Assembly: GCF_048551375.1 (NCBI RefSeq)
Contig: NZ_JBLYZJ010000017.1
Coordinates: 1 to 46,025, forward strand
Direction: 5' to 3'
DNA from: Faucicola sp048551375
GTDB taxonomy: Bacteria > Pseudomonadota > Gammaproteobacteria > Pseudomonadales > Moraxellaceae
DNA: 46,025 nt
Shown in pieces: positions 1-8,465 of this stretch. Within the stretch, counting starts at the first letter, position 1. The number at the start of each line of letters is the position of its first letter. The notes under the pieces were generated by a model that did no database searches, was not told where the DNA came from, and saw nothing but the letters and a program-made list of their open reading frames with translations. Made by a program: the position numbers and the translations under genes.

Positions 1-169
1 CGTTCGGTGTGTGCGTATTATACGCTTTTTATATGGGACGTCAAGAGGTTTTTTATAAGTTTTTGAGATTATTTTTAATGTTTATTTTAAAGTATTGATT
101 TTTAAAAATTTTACATCAATTCAATAAAAAGTTTATCTCTCACATTTTTGCAAATATGCTTGTATAAAT

Positions 170-185
170 GGTGCGTATGACGCAC
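170..185. repeat. Short hairpin repeat, GGTGCG/CGCACC type (family B)
   Basis: The inverted repeat GGTGCG...CGCACC has a four-base centre. A near copy lies at 35192-35208 after the HhH-GPD-like gene, so this is a small dispersed family distinct from the GTAG-tailed family A. Confidence 0.5.
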
Positions 186-211
186 CTTACGATAAGATTA
201 GCAAAAATAAA

Positions 212-289
212 GGGCGTATGCGATACACCCTTATATAGTCGTTTAAACTAGAAATAAGACAGTTTTGTAGGGGCGTATTGCATACGCCC
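212..289. repeat. Pair of family A hairpin repeats
   Basis: Two copies of the GTAG-tailed palindrome occur downstream of map. Copy one (212-230) has arms GGGCGTAT and ATACACCC with one mismatch. Copy two (267-289) has GTAG followed by the perfect arms GGGCGTAT / ATACGCCC around TGC. Similarity to the copy at 29248 extends beyond the hairpin: both are preceded by AATAAGACAG and followed by AAT and TCAA words. The rest of 1-358 is AT-rich with no gene, apart from a small palindrome GCGTATTATACGC followed by T residues at 13-30. Confidence 0.75.
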
Positions 290-358
290 AGAATTTCAAA
301 GCCTTATTTTTGATTTAATTCACTATATTGTTGGTAAGATTTTTATTGGTTTAGACAG

Positions 359-1144
359 TTATTGATTAAGAAAGCTAAGGTCTTCGTCTGGGCGTGTGGT
401 GAAAACTTCACAGCCGTTGTCAGTGACCATTAAGGTGTGTTCCCATTGGGCAGAGAGTTTGCGGTCTTTGGTGATGGCTGTCCATTTGTCTGGTAGGATT
501 TTGGTTTGCCAAACACCTTGGTTAATCATAGGTTCGATGGTGAAGGTCATGCCTGTTTTAAGGGTGTCGCCTGTGCCTTTTTTGCCATAGTGAAGGACTT
601 GCGGTTCGTGATGAAATTCATCGCTAATACCATGCCCACAAAATTCTTTGACGATGCTAAAGCGTTCTGGTAGCACCACGGCTTCGATGGCGGCACCGAT
701 GTCACCCAGTTTTGCCCCATTTTTGACCACTTTCATCCCTGCATATAGTGCGTCTTGGGCGACTTTACACAGGCGTTGTGCCATGATTGAGCCTTCGCCA
801 ATAATCCACATTTTTGAAGTGTCGCCATAAAAGCCGTCTTTAATGACGGTAATGTCGATATTGATGATGTCGCCGTCTTTAAGGATTTTGTCGTCACTTG
901 GAATGCCATGACAAACGACATGGTTGACGGAGGTACAGATGGATTTTGGGAAGCCGTTGTAGTTTAGCGGTGCAGGGATGGCTTTTTGTACGTTGACAAT
1001 ATAGTCATGGGCGATTTGGTTAAGGGTTTCGGTGGATACGCCTTCTTTGACGTATTCATCAAGCATAACCAGTACGTCAGCGGCAAGTTTGCCTGCAATA
1101 CGCATTTTTTCGATGGCTTCTGGGTTGTTGGCAAGTGTTTTCAT
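359..1144 (-). CDS. map: Methionine aminopeptidase, type I
   Basis: This enzyme removes the initiator methionine from nascent cytosolic proteins. The 261-residue product has the family's usual length. All five metal ligands of the pita-bread fold can be seen in order: Asp in INIDITV, Asp in GFYGDTSK, His in EFCGHGIS, Glu in FTIEPM and Glu in QWEHTLMV. No N-terminal extension is present, which is the bacterial type I form. The gene is divergent from msrB, with a good sigma70-like promoter at 1180-1208. In many proteobacteria map lies divergent from rpsB-tsf; here msrB sits between them. Confidence 0.97.
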   Translation of the reverse strand: MKTLANNPEAIEKMRIAGKLAADVLVMLDEYVKEGVSTETLNQIAHDYIVNVQKAIPAPLNYNGFPKSICTSVNHVVCHGIPSDDKILKDGDIINIDITVIKDGFYGDTSKMWIIGEGSIMAQRLCKVAQDALYAGMKVVKNGAKLGDIGAAIEAVVLPERFSIVKEFCGHGISDEFHHEPQVLHYGKKGTGDTLKTGMTFTIEPMINQGVWQTKILPDKWTAITKDRKLSAQWEHTLMVTDNGCEVFTTRPDEDLSFLNQ

Positions 1145-1179
1145 AAATGGCTAGGTCGTTTAATGAGATAAAAACCGCT

Positions 1180-1208
1180 ATTGTACGCCTTTTTATGGGT
1201 TTTCTCAA
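1180..1208 (-). promoter_or_regulatory. Predicted sigma70 promoter of map
   Basis: Read on the minus strand, TTGAGA and TACAAT are separated by exactly 17 bases. The -10 box lies about 36 bases from the map start codon. This is a motif match only. Confidence 0.55.
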
Positions 1209-1253
1209 AATTGATTACCAAAAACCTATAATGAGGGACATTGGCTTTTGGGC

Positions 1254-1283
1254 TTGAAGTGGGTATGTCGAGAATGATATGAT
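1254..1283 (+). promoter_or_regulatory. Predicted promoter of msrB
   Basis: TTGAAG and TATGAT are separated by 18 bases, about 72 bases upstream of the msrB ATG. It is divergent from the map promoter. This is a motif match only. Confidence 0.4.
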
Positions 1284-1355
1284 GGCTAAGATAATTGTAA
1301 AATCAATCACTTATTTACCAATTCACATAAGCAGTCAATACAGCGAGAAACTACC

Positions 1356-1811
1356 ATGATTCATGCCAGTGATTACCAAAAACCAAGCGAAGCTGAAATT
1401 AAGGCAAATCTGACCGATGAGCAGTATTATGTCACCCAACATAGTGGCACTGAGCGTCCGTTTAGCCATGAATATGACCACCAATTTGATAAAGGTATTT
1501 ATGTCGATATTGTGAGTGGCGAGCCATTGTTTGCTTCTAGTGATAAATACGATTCGGGCTGTGGTTGGCCTGCGTTTAGCAAGCCGATTGACCCTGCGGT
1601 GATTGAGGAATATTTTGATGAAAGCCACGGTATGAGGCGTACCGAGGTGCGTAGCCGTGTGGCGGATTCGCATTTGGGTCATGTATTTAATGATGGTCGT
1701 CCAGAACTTGGCGGTATGCGGTACTGTATCAATGGGGCTTCGCTTCGCTTTATTCCGTTAGAGCAAATGGTGGAACAAGGCTATGAGGCGTTGGTGGATT
1801 TGGTGAAATAA
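1356..1811 (+). CDS. msrB: Peptide-methionine (R)-S-oxide reductase
   Basis: This cytosolic repair enzyme reduces the R epimer of methionine sulfoxide in proteins. The 151-residue protein has the SelR/MsrB core: YDSGCGWPAF, HLGHVFNDG and the catalytic cysteine motif RYCINGASLRF near the C-terminus. The paired CxxC zinc-binding motifs of zinc-type MsrB are absent (for example SGEPLF where zinc forms carry a CxxC). This is therefore a zinc-free MsrB, with the SGCGWP cysteine as a possible resolving residue. It stands alone between map and rpsB, and no clear terminator was seen before the rpsB leader. Confidence 0.96.
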   Translation: MIHASDYQKPSEAEIKANLTDEQYYVTQHSGTERPFSHEYDHQFDKGIYVDIVSGEPLFASSDKYDSGCGWPAFSKPIDPAVIEEYFDESHGMRRTEVRSRVADSHLGHVFNDGRPELGGMRYCINGASLRFIPLEQMVEQGYEALVDLVK

Positions 1812-2152
1812 CTGTTTTGTCGAAAAAATAGCAGTAGCCTTCTCGACTAAAATTATGTTAAAATAGCAGTTTGTCATTTTATCTTTGTGATGAAGATGTT
1901 TGACAGATTGCTTTTTTTATCAACCAACATGACACACACATTACTACTTTCTAATTTTTCTTTATCTAAATTAATTATTTAATGGATAAGGCTAGATAAG
2001 AGTTAAACTGGGTGTTTGTAAATTTGATTAATTGATAGTTGGTGAATTTTATACTTAATAAAGTTTAACCCCTAATCTATCAATGCGTGTTTGCAAATCG
2101 GTTTAATCGGTAATGTGGAGGCATAACCCAACTTAATCTAAAGGAAATTTTC
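1812..2152 (+). promoter_or_regulatory. rpsB upstream region with candidate promoter and leader
   Basis: This is a 341-base gap without a gene. A plausible promoter, TTGATA-17-TTAATA, lies at 2032-2060. Two partly similar stretches beginning GTGTTTG (near 2012 and 2087) and inverted words GTTAAACT and AGTTTAAC suggest the leader may fold. Gammaproteobacterial rpsB mRNAs are known to be autoregulated by S2 through their leaders. Whether this leader is of that type cannot be shown by eye. Confidence 0.35.
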
Positions 2153-2929
2153 ATGGCAAATGCTAATCCTACCCAAGTTTCAATGCGTGATTTATTAGAA
2201 GCTGGTGCTCACTTTGGTCACCAAACTCGTTTTTGGAATCCAAAAATGGGTAAATTCATCTTTGGTGCAAGAAACAAAATTCACATCATCAACCTAGAGC
2301 ATACCGTAAAAGCGATGAACGAAGCATTGACTTTCGTTAACCGTGAAGCTGCTCGTGGTAACAAAATTCTATTCGTGGGTACAAAACGTGCCGCTAGTAG
2401 CGTGATTGCTGAACAAGCCACTCGTGCTGGTATGCCATACGTTGACCATCGCTGGTTGGGCGGTATGTTGACCAACTGGAAAACCATTCGTCAATCAATC
2501 ACTCGTCTAAAAGATTACGAAAAACAAGCCGAAGACGGTACTTTCGCTAAATTGACCAAACGTGAAGCCCTTGAGCGTACTCGTGAAATGGAAAAATTAG
2601 AGCGTGCGTTAGGCGGTATCAAAAACATGAACGGCTTGCCAGATGCGATTTTCGTTGTTGGTGTTGACCATGAAGCGATTGCCATTCAAGAAGCCAAAAA
2701 CCTAGGCATTCCAGTGATCGGTATCGTTGATACTAACTCTAGTCCAGACAATGTTGATTACGTTATCCCAGCCAATGACGATGCGATTCGTGCTATTACT
2801 TTGTACGTTTCTGCCATGGCGGATGCGATTATCGCTGGTAAAGAGTATGCCAAAACTACAGGTGGTAAAGCAGAGAAAGAAGCGGATGCCCCTGTTGCTG
2901 ATGCTGAAACTGCCGAAGTTGCTGAATAA
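2153..2929 (+). CDS. rpsB: 30S ribosomal protein S2
   Basis: This is a structural protein of the small ribosomal subunit. At 258 residues it has the expected length. The N-terminal segment MRDLLEAGAHFGHQTRFWNP is a textbook S2 signature, and the central LPDAIFVVGVDHEAIAIQEA segment also fits. The C-terminus is a short Ala/Glu/Asp-rich tail. The ATG follows a clear AAAGGAAA ribosome binding site. tsf lies 225 bases downstream on the same strand, the conserved bacterial order. Confidence 0.98.
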   Translation: MANANPTQVSMRDLLEAGAHFGHQTRFWNPKMGKFIFGARNKIHIINLEHTVKAMNEALTFVNREAARGNKILFVGTKRAASSVIAEQATRAGMPYVDHRWLGGMLTNWKTIRQSITRLKDYEKQAEDGTFAKLTKREALERTREMEKLERALGGIKNMNGLPDAIFVVGVDHEAIAIQEAKNLGIPVIGIVDTNSSPDNVDYVIPANDDAIRAITLYVSAMADAIIAGKEYAKTTGGKAEKEADAPVADAETAEVAE

Positions 2930-3154
2930 CGATTGATTTGATCATCTTGATAACATGATACAAAAGACAGGCTATGTGTTATAAGGCTGTCATAAACATG
3001 CTGTATTATCCAGTGAATCTGTATCATTGATGCTATTATCTTAAACTAAATGGTGAAAATACATGAATTTTTGCCATTTAGTTTTAGTTTTTATATTGAC
3101 TGATTTTTTAATTTTCCCTTTTAACACACAAAAACATAACCTCGAGGTATTCTC

Positions 3155-4033
3155 ATGGCAGAAATTAGTGCAAAACTCGTAAAAGAACTTCGTGACCGTA
3201 CTGGTCTTGGTATGATGGAATGTAAAAAAGCCTTGCAAGAAGCAGACGGCGACATCGAAACCGCAATTGATAACCTACGTAAATCAGGTCAAGCCAAAGC
3301 TGCTAAAAAAGCAGGCAACATCGCTGCTGACGGTGCTATCATCATCGCTCAAGAAGGTAACAAAGCCTTGTTGTTAGAAGTCAACTGTCAAACTGACTTC
3401 GTGGCAAAAGATGAAAACTTCACTGCCTTTGCAACCAAAGTGGCTGACCTTGCTCTTGCTAACAACACCACTGACGTAGAAGCCATTTCTGCATTGCCTT
3501 ATGGCGATGGTCAAAGTGTTGAAGAAGCTCGTGTTGCTTTGGTACAAAAAATCGGTGAAAACATCCAAGTACGCCGTGCCGAAGTGGTTGAAGGTGCTAA
3601 CCTAGCGTCATACCGTCACGGTCTACGTATCGGTGTTGTGGTGTCTTATGAAGGCGGTAATGAAGCGACTGGTAAATCAGTGGCAATGCAAGTAGCAGCA
3701 TTCAACCCACTATCAGTCAACGAAGCTGACTTCCCAGCAGACGTATTGGCTCGTGAAAAAGACATCATCGAAGCCAAAGCCAAAGAATCTGGTAAACCAG
3801 AGAACGTGGTTGAAAAAATGATTACTGGCGGTCTACAAAAATACCTCAACGAAGTGACTTTGGTGAATCAACCTTACGTTATCGACAATGAGAAAAAAGT
3901 TGGCGATGTACTAAAAGCAGAAGGTATGACTGTTGTGAAATTCAAACGCCTAGAAGTTGGTGAAGGCATTGAGAAAAAACAAGAGAACTTTGCTGAAGAA
4001 GTTGCTGCTGCTCAAGCCGCTGCTGCTAAATAA
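3155..4033 (+). CDS. tsf: Elongation factor Ts
   Basis: EF-Ts is the nucleotide exchange factor that recycles EF-Tu-GDP. The 292-residue protein starts with the UBA-like domain RDRTGLGMMECKKALQEADG. The Ts core follows, including LLLEVNCQTDFVAKDENF. The C-terminus is alanine-rich. AGGTATTCTC precedes the ATG. The 225-base gap from rpsB contains a small GACAG...CTGTC inverted repeat (about 2968-2995) but no strong terminator. A strong terminator directly follows tsf, so pyrH and frr, often next in other species, are not in this unit. Confidence 0.98.
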   Translation: MAEISAKLVKELRDRTGLGMMECKKALQEADGDIETAIDNLRKSGQAKAAKKAGNIAADGAIIIAQEGNKALLLEVNCQTDFVAKDENFTAFATKVADLALANNTTDVEAISALPYGDGQSVEEARVALVQKIGENIQVRRAEVVEGANLASYRHGLRIGVVVSYEGGNEATGKSVAMQVAAFNPLSVNEADFPADVLAREKDIIEAKAKESGKPENVVEKMITGGLQKYLNEVTLVNQPYVIDNEKKVGDVLKAEGMTVVKFKRLEVGEGIEKKQENFAEEVAAAQAAAAK

Positions 4034-4056
4034 TTTTAGCTAAGTTAAAACATAAA

Positions 4057-4088
4057 AAAACGCCTCAAATTAGTTTGAGGCGTTTTTT
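4057..4088. terminator. Bidirectional terminator between tsf and metY
   Basis: The stem AACGCCTCAAA / TTTGAGGCGTT has a four-base loop. A run of A precedes it and a run of T follows it, so it can terminate tsf on the plus strand and metY on the minus strand. The metY stop is only about 13 bases away. Confidence 0.9.
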
Positions 4089-4100
4089 TTGGGCTGGGTC

Positions 4101-5393
4101 TTATTTTGATGCTTGTAATGCTTGTTCAAGGTCGGCTTTGATGTCGTCAATATGTTCAATACCAATGGATAGCCGAATCATGTCTTCACTTACCCCTGCT
4201 TTGGCAAGTTCTTGAGGGTTTAGCTGACGATGGGTGGTGGTGGCAGGGTGACACGCTAAGGATTTGGCATCACCAATATTCACCAACCGTACAATCAGTT
4301 GCAATGCGTCAATGAATTTTGCCCCTGCTTCACGTCCGCCCTTGACACCAAAAGTTAGAATTGCAGAGGGTTTGCCATTCATATATTTTTGGGCAAGCTC
4401 ATGCTCTGGGTGGTCAGCAAGCCCTGCATATTTGACCCAAGCTACTTGTTCATGGTTATTAAGGAACTCAGCGACCGCTTGGGCATTTTCACAGTGGCGT
4501 TCCATACGTAGGGCTAAGGTTTCTAACCCTAGCATGATTTGCCATGCGTTCATTGGGCTTAATGCCGCCCCTGTGTTACGCAGTGGAGCAACCCTTGCAC
4601 GAGCAATAAAGGCAGCCTTGCCCATCGCTTCCACAAAATTCACCCCATGATAGCTGACATCAGGCGTGTTCAAAATTGGGAAACGGGCTTTATTTGCTCC
4701 CCAATCAAAATTACCACTGTCAATAATTACGCCACCCACAGACGTGCCAGAACCACTGATATATTTGGTCAATGAATGCACCACGATATCCACCCCATGC
4801 TCAAACGGACGGCAAAGTGTTGGGGTGGCAACCGTGTTATCAATGACCACTGGTACACCTTTGCTGTGAGCCAATTCGCTGATTTTGGCGATATCGACAA
4901 TATTACCCAGTGGATTACCAATACTTTCGGCAAATACCAATTTGGTTTTATCATCGATTAAATCCACCAAGGTTTCTGGTTTGGTATGGTCAAAAAAACG
5001 CACTTCGATGCCTTGGCGAGGTAAGGCATGGGCAAAGAGATTGTACGTTCCGCCATACAAGGTCGAAACCGATACGATATTATCGCCTGCTTCACAGAGG
5101 GTTTGAATAGTGTAGGTAATCGCTGACATACCTGATGCCAAGCACAATGCCCCCACACCACCTTCAAGGGCGGTCATGCGAGCTTCTAACACAGCATTGG
5201 TGGGGTTCATAATGCGAGTATAGATATTGCCTGCGACTTTAAGGTCAAACAGGTCTGCCCCATGTTGGGTGTCATCAAAGGCGTATGAGCTGGTATGGTA
5301 AATCGGTACTGCCACGGCTTTGGTGGTCGGCTCTGGGCTGTAGCCTGCGTGAATGGCAAGGGTTTCTGGGCGGTGGTTGGTAGATTGGGTCAT
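4101..5393 (-). CDS. metY: O-acetylhomoserine (thiol)-lyase, PLP-dependent
   Basis: The likely reaction is O-acetylhomoserine plus sulfide to homocysteine, direct sulfhydrylation in methionine synthesis. The 430-residue protein is a complete Cys/Met-metabolism PLP enzyme. It has ETLAIHAGY near the N-terminus, YTRIMNPTNAVLE, ALCLASGMSAI, FAESIGNPLGN, VVIDNTVATP and the PLP lysine in HSLTKYISGSG. The C-terminus has LSIGIEHIDDI. Length and motifs favour MetY over the shorter MetB/MetC/MetZ proteins, although O-succinylhomoserine as substrate cannot be excluded. AAGGAC precedes the ATG. No SAM or SAH riboswitch was recognised upstream. Confidence 0.92.
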   Translation of the reverse strand: MTQSTNHRPETLAIHAGYSPEPTTKAVAVPIYHTSSYAFDDTQHGADLFDLKVAGNIYTRIMNPTNAVLEARMTALEGGVGALCLASGMSAITYTIQTLCEAGDNIVSVSTLYGGTYNLFAHALPRQGIEVRFFDHTKPETLVDLIDDKTKLVFAESIGNPLGNIVDIAKISELAHSKGVPVVIDNTVATPTLCRPFEHGVDIVVHSLTKYISGSGTSVGGVIIDSGNFDWGANKARFPILNTPDVSYHGVNFVEAMGKAAFIARARVAPLRNTGAALSPMNAWQIMLGLETLALRMERHCENAQAVAEFLNNHEQVAWVKYAGLADHPEHELAQKYMNGKPSAILTFGVKGGREAGAKFIDALQLIVRLVNIGDAKSLACHPATTTHRQLNPQELAKAGVSEDMIRLSIGIEHIDDIKADLEQALQASK

Positions 5394-5450
5394 GTCTGTC
5401 CTTAACGTGGTATTTATTCAAATCTAATAACAAACCCAAAATTTAAAATC

Positions 5451-5516
5451 GTAGGGGTGTAATGCTTACACCCTGTTTGAGATGATAAATATTAGGCGTA
5501 TGCAATACGCCCCTAC
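5451..5516. repeat. Pair of family A hairpins in opposite orientation
   Basis: Copy one (5451-5473) is GTAG plus GGGTGTAA / TTACACCC. Copy two (5494-5516) has AGGCGTAT / ATACGCCC followed by CTAC. The GTAG tails point outward. The first copy differs from the family consensus at two arm positions, and both are matched by complementary changes in the other arm. Confidence 0.8.
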
Positions 5517-5540
5517 TCTAATATTTATTGGATTTGCTAA

Positions 5541-5575
5541 AAACATAAAACCGAGTTTAAGGGATTTAAACTCGG
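5541..5575 (-). terminator. Terminator of the response regulator gene
   Basis: The inverted repeat CCGAGTTTAA / TTAAACTCGG (5551-5560 with 5566-5575) has a short loop. On the minus strand it is followed by a T-rich stretch. It lies 43 bases beyond the response-regulator stop codon. Confidence 0.75.
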
Positions 5576-5618
5576 CTCGCAAGGGTAATGGGTAAGATTT
5601 GTTAAGCTAATTTGGCAT

Positions 5619-5999
5619 TTACTGAGTACGGTTACGCATATCAATGAGCCGATGTAAGGCATTACTTAATTCTTCTTCATTAAATGGTTTACAAATAAAC
5701 CCCCTTGCTCCATTTTGCAGTGCCAATAATGCGGTTTCTTTATCAGATAATGCCGATACGACAAGGATACTCACGCCTGTGCCTTGAGCGATGATACGCT
5801 TGATACATTCAATACCATCCATTTGGGGCATGGTCAAATCCATAGTAATAAGGTCAGGCTGAGTTTTGGCGAATTTTTCGAGTGCTTCGACCCCATTGCT
5901 AGCGGTAGCGACAATTTGGATGTCACTCTCCATAAAGCTACGTTCAATACGATTGCGAATGATATTAGAATCATCAACAACCATTAGGCGGTACGACAT
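5619..5999 (-). CDS. CheY-like single-domain response regulator
   Basis: This is a 126-residue stand-alone receiver domain with no output domain. Acidic pocket residues are Asp9 and Asp10 (MVVDDSN). The phosphoacceptor is Asp54 in ITMDLTMPQMDG. The conserved Ser82 (VSALS) and Lys104 (CKPF) are present, so phosphotransfer chemistry looks intact. It lies 122 bases downstream of the CheA-like kinase on the same strand, so the pair probably forms one phosphorelay. Without a DNA-binding domain it should act by protein contact, as CheY does. The output is unknown; no chemotaxis or pilus genes are in the window. Confidence 0.92.
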   Translation of the reverse strand: MSYRLMVVDDSNIIRNRIERSFMESDIQIVATASNGVEALEKFAKTQPDLITMDLTMPQMDGIECIKRIIAQGTGVSILVVSALSDKETALLALQNGARGFICKPFNEEELSNALHRLIDMRNRTQ

Positions 6000-6121
6000 A
6001 CTTAATCCTTACAAGGTGTTTATAGTGAGTTCAATAGGAAAAATAACTATGAGTTTTGGGTGTATACAATACGACTCTACAAACCCATATTATTTCTAAT
6101 TTAAAAAACTATACCTAAAAC

Positions 6122-8287
6122 TTAATTTTGGGGAAATCGTAGGGTAAATTGGGTAAACTGATGAAACTTGGTATTAAGCCCTATTTTACCATGATGTTCG
6201 CTAATCAATTGACGGACGATATCCATGCCCATACCCCGCCCTGCATCTTCGTCTTGTTGTTCGGCAGTCGAAAGTCCTGAACTAAACATCAAGTTTACCA
6301 AGTCTTTGGGCTGTAACTGCTCGGCTTGTGAGGCAGTAATTTGCCCAATTTCGATGGCTTTATCACGAATTTTTTGCCAATCAATCCCTTGCCCATCATC
6401 CTGTATGCTGAGTTGATGCTGACCATCGACCGCTTGGAGTATTAACTCAATTTGACCCATACTAGGCTTACCCTTTGCCAAACGAGCCTCTGGCGATTCG
6501 ATACCATGAATAATAGCATTTTTTATCAATTGAGTCGTAATATCTTTATACACCGCCATTTTTGCATCATCAATACCATTATTATCAAAGCCTATGACGG
6601 TCAGCTGTACCTGTTTTTGATGACGTTTGGCAATATCATCAGCATATTGAGTAAAATAATGTTGCCAATAGTTTTGTGTATGGCTTATCACCGATTTAAT
6701 GATAGGTGTCTCGACTACCTTTGGACTAGCTGTATCATTGGTTGAATCAAGCTTGTGTTTATCAGAAGCATTTACCAATCCACTTAAAGACGCATTATCC
6801 AAATGCAAACGTTGCATCAATGACTGGATAAAATGAGTGATGTCCATCATTTCATCCAGTGCAATGGTGATTTTCAAAAAATCATTGCCTTTTAAGGTTG
6901 GTTGTTGAAGTAAGTGCTTGAGTTCGTTTTCTTGGCGTTCTGCCAAACTCACTAATACCCCTAATTTCATGGCAGAAGCATCACCTTTTAGGCTGTGCGT
7001 TTCTCGAAGCAAAGTACGCGCTTTAGCTTGTAAGTTATCGAAATCATTGACTTCGTGTTTTAGCACGCCATTCATACGCTGAAAGCGATGATGGGTTTCT
7101 TTAATAAATACTGCAAGCTGTTCAGGATTAGCGGTCATCAAATAGCTAATCATCTCAATCTGTTTATCGTGTTGCTCTTTATCTTTGAGTATTTGATTTT
7201 GTAATTTCACTTCATTAGTGACATCAACCACACTCACGAACACTTTACTCACTTCAGCCGTTGCTTCATTCATTACTCGTAAAAAATTAAACTCTAAGAA
7301 GCGAGTATCCGCAATACCTTGCTTATCCATATAAGTGGTAAGCACTTGTTTTAGTGGATTAAGGTCTTGAATCAAATCCTCAACTACCCAGTTATTATAC
7401 AGCTGTTCAACAAACAACTTGGTCGTATCCAAGTCTTTTTGTGAAATCATTCCATTTAATAGCTCAAGTAAGGTACGCCCTGCAATATGTTTTTGGTGAA
7501 TAATATCTTCCAATTTGTCCGAATAATTTTCACCAATAACCATATTTCTATCAATCAAAAATAGCCCTTCATTAACTGTCCGCATGATATCAGCGGTTTC
7601 TTTCTGAGCCTTTTCAACCGCACGATCAGTCTCATGCATACGGCGAAAGGTAAAATTGACAAAGAAAATCAGATAGCCAATCAATGCCAATAAGGTAAAA
7701 ATCTGCAAATAGCGAGAATAACTCGCCAAACGGTAGGTTTCTTCCAGATAAGTATCATAGCCCACGTTCATCAAATCCCAAATCGAACCTTTTTGATCTT
7801 GGGCATAATTTGCAAGGGCAAGGCGGTCTTCGGCACGATTAGAGGATAACGCATTAATTTTTTGGCGATATACTTGCCAAATTTTGGCAAAATCCTCCAT
7901 CGCTGTTTCTTTTTTCTCATAGTTATCAAGCTTTGCCATGTAGTCATCAAGCTCAGCACTATAATCTTGAATTTCTTTAGTAATTTTAGACAATTCAGCT
8001 TGGTTGGACTGGTCTACCAACGCTAAATGTTGTGAGGAGGTAGCAATCTGCAAAGTATCATCACTAATATTGCCAATAATATCCATATGTTCAGTGGCAA
8101 TGGTAGAAGTTTTAGCGATGAGAAAGTTGGTCAAAATTAACAATAATAATGCGACAAATAGACCAATCAAAGAGTTGATTAAAATGCGGTATTTTTTACC
8201 CGCTATCATTGTTTTGAGAACCTGCTTATTTGCTAATTTTGAATTACCTTGTATATCATTTTCACCCAATTTTTCATTGCCTAGCAT
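6122..8287 (-). CDS. Membrane CheA-like histidine kinase with internal Hpt domain
   Basis: The 721-residue sensor kinase has a transmembrane helix at about 35-57, an extracytoplasmic helical region at about 58-192 and a second helix at about 193-214. A PAS-like region follows at about 230-360. An Hpt segment has the phosphoacceptor His431 in HSLKGDA. The ATPase is of CheA type: LIKNAIIHGIESPEARL (587-603), DDGQG (630-634) and GRGMGMDI (683-690). The chain stops right after the ATPase, so the CheW-like regulatory domain of true CheA is missing. The Hpt lies in the middle of the chain rather than at the N-terminus. It presumably phosphorylates the adjacent CheY-like protein. The signal sensed is unknown. 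Confidence 0.88.
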   Translation of the reverse strand: MLGNEKLGENDIQGNSKLANKQVLKTMIAGKKYRILINSLIGLFVALLLLILTNFLIAKTSTIATEHMDIIGNISDDTLQIATSSQHLALVDQSNQAELSKITKEIQDYSAELDDYMAKLDNYEKKETAMEDFAKIWQVYRQKINALSSNRAEDRLALANYAQDQKGSIWDLMNVGYDTYLEETYRLASYSRYLQIFTLLALIGYLIFFVNFTFRRMHETDRAVEKAQKETADIMRTVNEGLFLIDRNMVIGENYSDKLEDIIHQKHIAGRTLLELLNGMISQKDLDTTKLFVEQLYNNWVVEDLIQDLNPLKQVLTTYMDKQGIADTRFLEFNFLRVMNEATAEVSKVFVSVVDVTNEVKLQNQILKDKEQHDKQIEMISYLMTANPEQLAVFIKETHHRFQRMNGVLKHEVNDFDNLQAKARTLLRETHSLKGDASAMKLGVLVSLAERQENELKHLLQQPTLKGNDFLKITIALDEMMDITHFIQSLMQRLHLDNASLSGLVNASDKHKLDSTNDTASPKVVETPIIKSVISHTQNYWQHYFTQYADDIAKRHQKQVQLTVIGFDNNGIDDAKMAVYKDITTQLIKNAIIHGIESPEARLAKGKPSMGQIELILQAVDGQHQLSIQDDGQGIDWQKIRDKAIEIGQITASQAEQLQPKDLVNLMFSSGLSTAEQQDEDAGRGMGMDIVRQLISEHHGKIGLNTKFHQFTQFTLRFPQN

Positions 8288-8352
8288 CGCCGATTACCTT
8301 GTTATAATAAAGGAATTAAACTAACCATTATAACGAGTAAAGGTGATTTTTT

Positions 8353-8457
8353 AAACGGTAGTCGAGACATCAGAATTTGATATTATCAGTTAGCTTATAT
8401 CAGTTGATTAATTATCAATCAGTGCTTATCGTACTAATCCTGTAAATACTACCGTTT
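8353..8457. repeat. Long-range inverted repeat between the kinase gene and glyS
   Basis: A perfect 10-base inverted repeat, AAACGGTAGT (8353-8362) and ACTACCGTTT (8448-8457), brackets an AT-rich interior. The interior contains a smaller palindrome TTGAT/ATCAA near 8404-8418. It lies in the 178-base gap after glyS and could fold as the glyS 3' end or the kinase 5' leader. No function can be assigned. Confidence 0.5.
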
Positions 8458-8465
8458 ATCAAAGC

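Noticed and set aside
1..30. Palindrome GCGTATTATACGC with T residues read as a terminator
   Set aside because: The gene that it might end lies outside the window and the stem is only five bases, so it is mentioned but not called.
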